NCBI GenBank assembly: GCA_016208765.1
Contig: JACQXK010000009.1
Location: 182,255-217,741 of the forward strand
Direction of reading: 5' to 3'
From: Candidatus Omnitrophota bacterium
Lineage (GTDB): Bacteria; Omnitrophota; Gorgyraeia; Gygaellales; Profunditerraquicolaceae
DNA length: 35,487 nucleotides
Below are positions 24,235 through 33,600 of the stretch, piece after piece. Numbering within the stretch: the stretch's first letter is position 1; every line of letters starts with the position of its first letter. The position numbers and the translations under genes are program-made. The notes under the pieces were generated by a model. The model did not search any database. It was not told the origin of the DNA and saw only the letters and a list, made by a program, of their open reading frames with translations.

Positions 24235-24762
24235 ATGAAAAGAATTTTTCTTTTGGCAACGCTCGCAGTATTGGTGTTTTCGGGTATTTCTTCGGCCTCT
24301 AATTTAGATGCTAATTGTTTAGGCATACATTCTCCTGGGCAATTGGCTGGTTGGCTTAAAAATGAGTTTAAATACCGTGCTGAAATGCCTGACAAGTGGC
24401 AGAGTGCGGAAGAGACCTTTAAATTAAAGAAAGGTGATTGCGAAGATTTTGCCATTATCAGCCAGAAGATTCTCGGTGATTTGGGGATCAAGGCGCAGAT
24501 ATTAGTAATTAAATTTAAGGGTATCGTGCAATCCCACGCAGTGTGTATTTTTAAACAAGACCGGTATTATAATTTTATTTCAAATCAGAAAATAGTTTAT
24601 ACAAAAGCAGTGTCCGTAAAAGAGGCGATCAGCGAGTGTTATCCTGATTGGGAGAGAATTATTTATACTGACGCCGGAAAACTGGTTAAGAAAATTGCGG
24701 CAAGGACTAAAGAGAATATCGCTTCGCCGGAATTAATCAACAGTTCTTTAAAGGAGGAGTAA
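24235..24762 (+). CDS. Periplasmic transglutaminase-like cysteine protease (LapG-like)
   Basis: The 175-residue protein has a signal peptide (1-21) and a compact papain-like transglutaminase fold. C69 in KKGDCEDFAI and H101 in QSHAVCIF form the catalytic pair. The usual third residue, Asp, would fall near N113 in YYNFISN, so it may be Asn. The sequence around the Cys (DKWQSAEETFKLKKGDCEDF) resembles the bacterial transglutaminase-like cysteine proteinases such as LapG, which cleave surface adhesins in the periplasm. At 175 residues it is shorter than LapG (about 200-240). It lies between the TpsB porin and the coiled-coil gene with almost no spacing. A transglutaminase or amidase activity is possible too. 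Confidence 0.78.
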   Translation: MKRIFLLATLAVLVFSGISSASNLDANCLGIHSPGQLAGWLKNEFKYRAEMPDKWQSAEETFKLKKGDCEDFAIISQKILGDLGIKAQILVIKFKGIVQSHAVCIFKQDRYYNFISNQKIVYTKAVSVKEAISECYPDWERIIYTDAGKLVKKIAARTKENIASPELINSSLKEE

Positions 24763-25701
24763 ATGAAGGACAGTTTGCGTTTGGCTTTATCGGCCGTATT
24801 CATTAGTTTATTTTTATCCGTAATAAGCTCAGTCAGAGCAGACGAACTACCTGCTGCCGGGCAGGGGGCAAAGTCACAGGAGGCCCCGGCTGTCTCCGAC
24901 GAGGTTCAGGCAAAAGAAACTGAAACTGTGCAACAGGATGTTATTGAAAAATCTATGCCAAGCTACTCTTTAAATTTAAAACAATTGATTAAAGAAGCCC
25001 AGGTAAATATCAAAAAGGTTGATGCGCAAATCAAGGAGCAGGAAGTTTTGAAACGTAATCAGGAAAGAGAAGCCAAGGTAAAGGAGCTCTTTTCTAAAGG
25101 CAACGATCTTTATGGGAATGGTTTGCTGCAGGAGGCGCGCGCAGCCTGGCAGGAGGCAATCGGGATTACTAAAGATCCGGAGATGTCAGGTTATATAAAA
25201 GAGGCTGAGAAAAAGGCCCTGGAAGAGGAGCGTGCGAAAGAAGAAGAACAAGCCCGTCTTGAAAAACAAAAACGCGATGAAGAAGCAGCTGCCAGGAAAA
25301 AAGCTGCAGAAGAGAAAAAACAGGCAGCTCTTGAAGCCAAGAGAAAAACTCAGGCTGAGGCAGAAGCAAAACGCCAGCAAGATTTAGCGCAGAAGGAACA
25401 GGAGCGCCAGCAGAAAGCAGAGCAGATAAAAATAGAAAAGCAAAAACGCGATGAAGAAGCAGCTGCTAAGAAACAAGCCGCAGAGGAGAAAAAGCAGTCA
25501 GCGCTTGAGGCAAAGAATAGAGCCCGGGTTGAAGCCGAAGCAAGGCGTCAGGAAGAATTGAATCGCCGGGAAGCTGAGCGTAAGGCAAAAGCAGAGCAGG
25601 CTAAAATTGAAAAAGAAAGAAAACAGGAAGAATGTCGTATAAAGAAGGAAAAGGCTCGTCTTGAAAAAGAAAGAAAAAAAGAAGAGGCTACTTCTCGATA
25701 A
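24763..25701 (+). CDS. TolA-like periplasmic coiled-coil repeat protein
   Basis: The 312-residue protein follows directly on the protease gene, with AAAGGAGGAG upstream. A signal peptide (1-26, SSVRADE) is followed by a linker, a helical hairpin that reads like one TPR unit (VKELFSKGNDLYGNGLLQEA, then RAAWQEAIGI), and a long charged helix. From about residue 150 it is an Ala/Glu/Lys/Arg coiled coil, with a 58-residue unit (EKQKRDEEAAA) repeated twice at 174-bp spacing. This composition is typical of TolA or TonB-like periplasmic spanners. The TPR unit resembles that at the TpsB C-terminus. I infer that it may bridge the envelope or bind TpsB. Function is unproven. Confidence 0.78.
   Translation: MKDSLRLALSAVFISLFLSVISSVRADELPAAGQGAKSQEAPAVSDEVQAKETETVQQDVIEKSMPSYSLNLKQLIKEAQVNIKKVDAQIKEQEVLKRNQEREAKVKELFSKGNDLYGNGLLQEARAAWQEAIGITKDPEMSGYIKEAEKKALEEERAKEEEQARLEKQKRDEEAAARKKAAEEKKQAALEAKRKTQAEAEAKRQQDLAQKEQERQQKAEQIKIEKQKRDEEAAAKKQAAEEKKQSALEAKNRARVEAEARRQEELNRREAERKAKAEQAKIEKERKQEECRIKKEKARLEKERKKEEATSR
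25267..25466 (+). repeat. Direct repeats in the coiled-coil gene
   Basis: 26 bases (25267-25292) recur at 25441-25466, and similar sequence continues around them. The spacing is 174 bp, equal to 58 codons, so the coiled coil grew by in-frame duplication. Confidence 0.7.
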
Positions 25702-27019
25702 TCAAGTTTTCGCCTTGTTTTAAAATGGTTTTGTTTTTATAATCCGCCCCTTTACTCTCGTTATAAGGCGAAACATCAAACTCTCCCTTAATAGCAGTAA
25801 TCTTAGACCTGTATTTAGCAGGTATATAGCTCTTGGCGTATTTATTTGTTTGCTGCTCTAATTTAATGATATCAAATCCGTAACCAGCCTGTTTTTCTTT
25901 CTCAGCCTCTGGTATGGTTCCTTCTTCTGTTGCACTTTGCCCTGAAGTTAAGAGTTTTTCTTCTGCATACTTAGGCCCCTCTTCATCACCTTCTTCATAA
26001 TTGGTATTATCAAAGCCGTATTGGTTATATTCTACCTCTGATACTAAATCGCTTCCGCTTGCCATGGCAACATCATCAGGCAGGCCTTGTCCCGGGCCGG
26101 GGGTTTCTGCGCTACCTATACCATAATTATCATCAGCTTGTCTGGTTGCCTCATCCCTTTGTCCTTCTGTTAATCCTTCTCCTTCAGAAGAGCTTGCCAC
26201 TGGGAACCAGTTAAGGGTATTTCCTGAGTCGGTAGATGTAAGCGGGTTAATCGTAGTTCCGTTAATGTTATTTGAATCCTTAACATCCACAAAGGAGACA
26301 TTTCTTAATAAGCCTAAGCCTTGCGGATTAATCTTAGCCTGTGTTCCTGTAGTAGTACTTCTTATCTTGATTAAATTTCCTGCAGCTCCGGTTAAAGTAA
26401 GCTGATTAATAATGATTGTAGTTTTACCTGCTTCAAAATCTAATTCCTTGCCTGCTGTGGCGCAGGTTAAGTTATAGTAGGTATTATCTCCCATGATAAC
26501 TGCAGTAGCAGCACCATAGTATTCAGTGGTTCCTGAATTAGCATCAAAGCTTACTCCGGTTAAAGTCTGTGAGCCTATTAATCTTAATGTGCCGTCATTA
26601 CTAAGTGTTCCTGTCATGGTTAAATCGTAAGTATCCAAATCAAGAACAGCATTAGTATTGATAGTCAGATCATTAACAGTAACAGCCAAAGTAAGTAGTG
26701 GGCTATTAGCCACATTAGCGATCACTATATTATCCGTAATATTAGGCACATAACCAAGATCCCAGTTAGCTGCTGTATTCCAGGTGGTATCAGTAGAGCC
26801 ATCCCAGGTGATAGTAGTAGCAGAGAAGATCCAGTTAGTGTTATTGCCACTATCCTTTGAAGAAGCAGCAGTAATGGAATTAGTAGCTGTTGAATCTTGT
26901 ACATCTACAAAACTCACCGACTCAGTACCGGCATCATTAATATACCAGACAGCTCCAGGAGTTGAGCTTCTTAAACTGATCAGGTTACCAGCAGCTCCGG
27001 TTAAGGTCTCAATAAGCCA
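25688..27019 (-). CDS. Giant beta-helical exoprotein, C-terminal piece
   Basis: This is the last frame of the giant gene, separated from the middle piece by a frameshift. It is open from 27019; an internal ATG-like start at 26917 is not needed. It begins in the middle of a repeat (GAAGNLISLRSSTPGAVWYI) and holds the WNTAANWDLGYVPNITDN cassette. The beta-rich repeats then end (about 26210), and an acidic, disordered stretch (SSSEGEGLTEGQRDEATRQA) follows. The last 60 residues are folded-looking (KYRSKITAIKGEFDVSPYNE, then KNKTILKQGENLIIEK) and recall a FecR-like beta unit. There is no membrane helix or LPXTG at the end. The stop overlaps the end of the convergent coiled-coil gene. Confidence 0.8.
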   Translation of the reverse strand, partial: WLIETLTGAAGNLISLRSSTPGAVWYINDAGTESVSFVDVQDSTATNSITAASSKDSGNNTNWIFSATTITWDGSTDTTWNTAANWDLGYVPNITDNIVIANVANSPLLTLAVTVNDLTINTNAVLDLDTYDLTMTGTLSNDGTLRLIGSQTLTGVSFDANSGTTEYYGAATAVIMGDNTYYNLTCATAGKELDFEAGKTTIIINQLTLTGAAGNLIKIRSTTTGTQAKINPQGLGLLRNVSFVDVKDSNNINGTTINPLTSTDSGNTLNWFPVASSSEGEGLTEGQRDEATRQADDNYGIGSAETPGPGQGLPDDVAMASGSDLVSEVEYNQYGFDNTNYEEGDEEGPKYAEEKLLTSGQSATEEGTIPEAEKEKQAGYGFDIIKLEQQTNKYAKSYIPAKYRSKITAIKGEFDVSPYNESKGADYKNKTILKQGENLIIEK

Positions 27020-30000
27020 TTAACTCTTTGAGTTGTGCCTGCTGTAAAGATTAAGGACTTACCTGCTGTGGTGCAGGTTAAATTATTAAATGTAGTATTT
27101 CCTGAGAGAGTAGAGCTTTGAGTAACATCATTAAACGTAACTGTTCCTGAATTATGATTAAATGTGCCTGCACTGTGGTTAAAGTTACCTGAGATAGCCA
27201 TATTACCTGGAGCAACAAAAGTTCCGTTAGATTGAATAAAGTCATTGTAAATAGTTAAGTCACTTGCTGCGGTAAAACTTCCTATGCCTGAGATAGTTAA
27301 ATCGTAGTAGTTATTACCACCGCTAAGGCTTGTATAATTTCCGTTACCGGTATATTCAGCTATACCTGAATCAGTATCATTGACAAAGCCGGTTAAGGTT
27401 TCACTACCAATTAATTTAAGAATACCATTATTAACAAATGTAGAGCCGAAGGTAATGTTACTGCCGTTTAGATCAACAGTCTTACCACTTGAAATAGTTA
27501 CCTTAGGTAACGTAGTTGTTCCGGTAATTGTAGATGTTCCAGCACCGTCAAATATAACCCTACCTGTTCCTGTAACATTACCTGTGTTATAGCTATTGCT
27601 TACATCTCCTGCAAGATTAACATCAAAGCCTGCGGTGGCAAGGATAACTGAATTTGAGTTGGCCTGTCTTGTGCCTTCTGCGCTAAATGTAGCTGGAGCA
27701 GACTGGTTGTTGTATTCAGTCAAGATCCAGCCGGAAGAGCGGGAGGTATTAGACACGCGGGTTTCATCAATAAGGCCATCAAAGTAGGCATTGGAAAACA
27801 TGCCAATGTAGATGCCGTCAACCGTTGAATTACTGTTACTTCCTGCTACCGCAGCTAAAGCTGAACCATTCTTATAAAACGTTAAATTAGTGCCATCAAA
27901 CACACATACAAATTGTGTCCATGCGCTGTTTACATAACTAGTAGGTGTGCTTAGCGACATTGAGCCATTATCTCTAACAAAACCAAACACAACTCCTCCT
28001 AAGGGGTCGTATTTGAGTAAAGTATAAGCTACGTTGCTGGAATTAGGAGACCTTTCAGAATATAATCCATAAACCATCCCTTGGCTATCCGCATATACCC
28101 ACATCTCAACAGTAGAAGCGCCGGAGTTGGCAATTAAGGCAGTAGTTCCTGCGGTAACATACCCTGAGCTTCCGTTTAATGTAATAGCATAACCAATTAA
28201 TCCGCCTGAACCTTGAGTAGTGCCTCCTACTGTAGTCCCATCACGATTCCCAGTTGAATCATCCACAGTGCCTGAGCCTGCTGCATCATCATAGTGCCAG
28301 ACTGCCTGATAACCGCTACTCCATACCCCTGCAACATTTTCCTGGCTGGTAGTGATGCTTGAATTAGCAAAGTACATATAAATAGAAGTATCGCTTGAGC
28401 TTGATACTGTAGGCACCTTTACCCAGGCAATGTACTGGCCTGTTGCTGCATCATAGTGTTCAATTTCAAAGTCAAGCACTGTGCCTGAAGCATCCTTAAA
28501 GATAATATCATAGCCATTAGCATTGGTAACATAACCGCCACTACCTGTGCCTGCTAAATCAGCATCAGTAACAGAGAAGAGGAAAGGATAATTAGTTAAA
28601 TTCTCCCCTACCTTGGTATGGTCTATGGTAATGGACTTATAATAACCATACCCAGCACCCTGCCCAAAGCTAAGTGTGCCGTTAATATCAAGATTAGCAG
28701 TTAAGGTAATGGTTCCTCCTGAGAGCATTAAATTATAATAAGTATTTCCTGCAGCCATTCCTGTATAAGGGCCTACACCGTAATACTCAACTGTTCCTGA
28801 ATCAGGATCATTGCTAAAGTTAGTTAATGTTTCAGAGCCTTGTAACCTTAATTTACCAGTATTAGAGAAGGCCGAGGTAGCAGTAAGGATTAAATTCTTG
28901 CCATTTAAATCCAATACTCCTGAAGCATTGGAAATAGTTAAATTGCCATTAACTGTTAAATTAGCTGCTAAGCTGTAATTACCAGCATTAGAGATGACTA
29001 AATCATAATAAGTGTTTCCTGCTTTTAAACTTGTATAAGTAGATGTGCCATAGTATTCCACACTACCTGAATTGCTGTCATTGGTAAAGCCGGTTAAGGT
29101 CTCACTACCAACTAATCTAAGAGTGCCATCATTACTAAATGTCCCGGTAAGAGTTAAATTATTTGCATTTAAGTCAAGCACAGCACCGGAGTTAATAGTC
29201 AAGTTATTAATATTTACTGCTGAGCCTAAAATTGGGTCATTGGTTACATTGGCAATGACGACACTATCGCCTGTTTCAGGAACAAGATTGTAATTCCAGT
29301 TTGCAGCGGTGTTCCAGTCAGTTGAGCTTGACCCATCCCATGTCCAGATAGTGGCAAATATCCAATGCGTATTATTTCCTGAATCAATGGAATTCCTTGC
29401 AATGATATCCGTAGCATTAGTATTGTTTGAATCTTGCACATCTACATATCTGACGCTTCTTGTCCCTTGCGGGTCAATATACCAATCACTACCAGTAGAA
29501 GAGCTTCTTAAAATAACTTCATTGCCGGATGTTCCGGTTAAGGTAAATGTACCAATGATAATTTGGGCCGTACCAACACCAGCGGTAAATGTCAGCTGTT
29601 TATTAGCAGTAGTACAGGTAAAGTTATTGAATGTGCTTGAACCGGAGATAGTTGAAACCTTACTTGCATCAGTAAAAGTTACTGTACCGTTATTATGATT
29701 AAATGTTCCTGTCTTTGACCAGTTACCGGAGACATTTATATTGCCGCTGGGGGCAGTGAGAACACCGGTGATAGAAACATTATTAAAGCTGTTTTCGCTT
29801 GAGCCGGAGATTGCGGTCGCGCCGTCAAAGGTAACTGTGGAAGTGCCGGCAGTAAATGTTCCGTTATTGATCCAGTTGCCTGCGATATTGATTGTTGCAG
29901 CGCTAGAGCAGCTTAAGAATGAGCCGATTGTAATGTCGCCGTCTACATCCAGGCTACCCGTGGAAGTGATAATAATACTATCATTGAATGTTGCATTTCC

Positions 30001-30680
30001 AGTGATATTAAGGGATCCAGTGGAGATATTAATACTACCATTGGTCACTACATTTTCCGTAACATTAAGCGTATAAGTGCGGATTTGTAAGCTACCGCTG
30101 GTGTTAAGTGTTCCGGTAACATTAGTGGTACCGGCAAGATAGAAAATAGTGCCAGTTCCGGAGTCATTAAAAGTTAAATCATGATATGTGCCGGCTAATA
30201 CGTCAACATTGGTTGCAACTGCGGTGTATTGCCAAAGCGAGCCGTCATTGTTGGTCATATTGGTGATTTGTAAACCAAGCCCTCCCATGTCGCTATAGAT
30301 AATTTGTCCTGAGTTGATCAGGTTTTGAATTATAATTATTGCTGAGGCATAATAGCTTGCTCCGGAACTGATATTGAGAGTGTCTGTAACAGTTAATCCC
30401 GCCGAGCCACCACCACTGATATCCAGAATGCCATTAGTTATATATATGTTGTTTGCCTGTAAGGAGGAATTGCTTGTCATCTCTAATGTGCCTCCTCCGG
30501 TAATATAGAGCGTATTAAAAGCATCATCTCCGTGCCAAATTGTAGAAGTCCCGCTGCCGTTAAAAGTAACTGTTCCTCCATTGGCGTCAAAGCTACCGGT
30601 ATTAGTCCAGTTGCCCGCAACATTCATATTTCCCGCAGGTGCGGTAAGCGAGCCGGTGATGGCAATATTATAATTGTGCC
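27001..30680 (-). CDS. Giant beta-helical exoprotein, middle piece with DUF2341 and LamG modules
   Basis: This 1,200-residue frame opens at about 30680 (the first Met is at 30627) and ends at TAA 27001-27003. It is mostly beta-strand repeats of about 30-45 residues with N-V-S-G-N-W and G-T-V-T-F-D-G rungs. In the middle (about 27680-28660) lie a DUF2341 domain (YYKSITIDHTKVGENLTNYP) and a LamG/Concanavalin-type domain (YAITLNGSSGYVTAGTT, then GLIDETRVSNTSRSSGWILT). These are carbohydrate-binding modules found in surface proteins. The WNTAANWNYNLVPETGDSVV cassette at about 29220-29340 recurs in the C-terminal piece. The ends are set by the frameshifts on each side. Confidence 0.85.
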
Positions 30681-33600
30681 GTCAAAGGTAACAGTGGATG
30701 CTTCAGCAGTGAAAGTGCCATTATTGATCCAGTTGCCTGCGATATTAATTGATGCATTGTTAGTGCAGGTAAGTGTCCCTACTGTAAGATCACCATTAAC
30801 ATCTAATGTCCCGGTTGAAATAGTAATTGTGTCATTGTTTACTACGTCTTCTGTAACATTAAGAGTATTATCACTGATAATTATTGTACCTGCTGTATTA
30901 GTTAAGGTACCAGTAACATTAACTATGTCGTTAAGATAATAAGAAGCTGAACCGCCAGCATCATTAAAGGTCAAATCATGGTAAGTTCCGACTCCGCTAA
31001 ATACGATTACATCTCCGGAAGTCGCAGTATATGTCCAGAGAGAACCGTCGTTATTGGTGAAGGTTGTGATACTAAGGTTAGAGCCATCACTTTCGCAGGT
31101 GACGTTTCCTGAATTATCTAAGGTTGTAATGGTTTGTGTTCCTGTTCCGGTATAATAATCTGCTCCAGTAGAAATGGTAAATGTGCCGTTGACAGTTAAG
31201 CCCAAATCATTAGTTGCCATATCTAATGTGCCATTAGAGTTAGTAAGGTTATTGTTTACGCCAAGAGCATTTGTTGTTACCTGTAAAATACCCGCTCCGG
31301 AGTGGGTAAGGTTGTAGAAACTTGCTCCACCGGTAGCTAAGGTTTGTGTTATTCCTGCAGCCGCATCAAAGACAACAGTTCCGTTATTGGGGGTAAATGT
31401 TCCGCCTGTCCTTGACCAGTTGCCAGATACGTACATTGTTCCCGAAGGAGCGGTAAGAGTGCCACCAGAAATAAGAGTGCCACCAGAAATTGTTACATCG
31501 CCGTTTACATCCACGACTCCTGTTGAGCCGGTGAATGTTCCGCTTGAAATAGTCAATGTGCCATTAACTTCTACCTCACCGCTTGAACAGGTAAATGTGC
31601 CTGCATTGCCGCTGGTATTTGAAACAGTTAATCCGCCGTTAAAAGTCTGAGTTCCAGTGCTGGCTAGGTAGGTGGCGTAATATCCGTCAATAGTAGTAAG
31701 GCCAGTTACAGTAACATCATGTCCATTGGCATCAAAATAACTTCTGTTAATATTCAATGTTCCTTCTATTGTAAGATTACTTGTAAGCTGAAGCATTCCA
31801 GTGCTCCAGAAATCGTAATATCTATAAACAATTACATTGTAGAAATTTTGTCCTCCGCTGTTTAAAGTAAAAGTTCCGCTGTAAGACATGTCATAAAAAT
31901 TTACTGTGCCGTTATTATGATTAAATGTGCCTCCGGTTCTGGCCCAGTTACCACGTACATACATAGTGGAAGAAGGAGCAGTAAGAATTCCACTTGTGAT
32001 GGAAACATTGTTATCTACATACACTAAGCCGGTTGATCCGGTAAATGTGCCTCCTGAGACCGTCAGGTAACTAAATGTCTGGGTTGCAGTCTTGGCTTGA
32101 TATTCCCCGCCTGAAATTTCCATTGTTCCAGGCACATTAACCACTAAATCATTTGCATCAAATGTTCCATTAGAGTTGATAAGGTTATTGCTTACGCCAA
32201 GAGCATTTGTTGTTACCTGTAAAATACCCGCTCCGGAGTGGGTAAGGTTGTAGAAGGATTGCCCTCCAGAAGTTATAGTTTGCGTGCCATCTGTTTTGTC
32301 AAATTCAACTGTTCCTGATGTGATTGTAATAGTTCCACTTGTGTTTGTCCAGTTTCCTGAAACATACATTGTTCCCGAAGGAGTAGTGAGATAGCCTCCT
32401 GAGATTGTTACATCGCCGTTTACATCTACAATGCCGGTTGAGCCGACAAAGTTGCCTATACTACCACCGCTCGTGCTAACTGTTAATCCGCCGTTAAGAG
32501 TTTGTGTTCCTGACTTGGCTAAATAAGTAGCCCGGTAACCTGCTACTGTAGTAAGGCCGGTAACTGTAACATCATATCCATTGGCATCAAAATAAGATTG
32601 AGTAATATTAAACACGCCAAGCACAGTTAAGTTATTGTTGATGAGTTTTACTGAACCATATCCTCCTGCCCAGGCGTCTTTTTGAATAGTAAGATTATAA
32701 AAACTTTGTCCGCCACTATCTAAGGTGTATTCTGCATATCCTCCAGAATAACAAATTACAGTACCATTATTATGATTAAATGTGCCGCCTGTAACTGACC
32801 AGTTTCCATAATAGCAGGCATAAAAAGTTCCTGTAGATGGAGCAGTAAAAGTACCGCTGGTCATAGAGAAACCGTATGTAATGGTAATATCGCCTGTTGA
32901 ACCGGTAAATGTTCCTCCGGATATAGTAAGGGCAAGGAAGTTTTGTGTTCCTTCTTTAGCTAAATATTCTCCTCCGGAAATAGTAACGTTACCATATATA
33001 GTAACTGCTTTTCCATTGGCATCAAATATCCCGTTAGAATTAGTTAGTGTTCCTAACCATTCACTAGTCAAGTTTGATGTTAGTTGTAACGTGCTATCTC
33101 CGGAGTGGACAAGGTTGTAGAAGCCGCCTCCGTAACAGGTCTGAGTGGTGCCGGTTTCTCCATCAAAAGTGACAGTAGCATTGTTTGTATAAAATATTCC
33201 ACCTGTAACCGACCAGTTGCCAGATACGGTAAAACTGCCAGAAGTGGCAACAAGAATACCACTAGTAATGCTTACATTGCCATTGACATCAATGATACCG
33301 GTTGAACCGACGAATCCTGGGGTATAGCTTTCATGACTTGAAACTGTGAGTCCGCCATTAAAGGTATTTGTTCCTGCCTTAGCGTAATAAGCTGTATATT
33401 GCCCGCTTACAGTAGCAAGTCCGTTAACAGTTACATCTAAATCATTGGCATCAAATCCGCCTATTGTAATATTAAATGTATTTTCTACTGTTAGTGGGTT
33501 GTTGGTAAGCTGGACTTTATTCGTGCCCCAGATATTGGCATATTTTTCCATGTTAAGGTTATAAAAGCTTTGATTTCCACTGTCAAGTGTAACGGTTATC

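Noticed and set aside
29309-29698. Long plus-strand frames across the giant gene (for example 129 and 111 codons)
   Set aside because: They are antisense shadows: the Thr/Gly/Asn/Val-rich repeats have few stops on the opposite strand.
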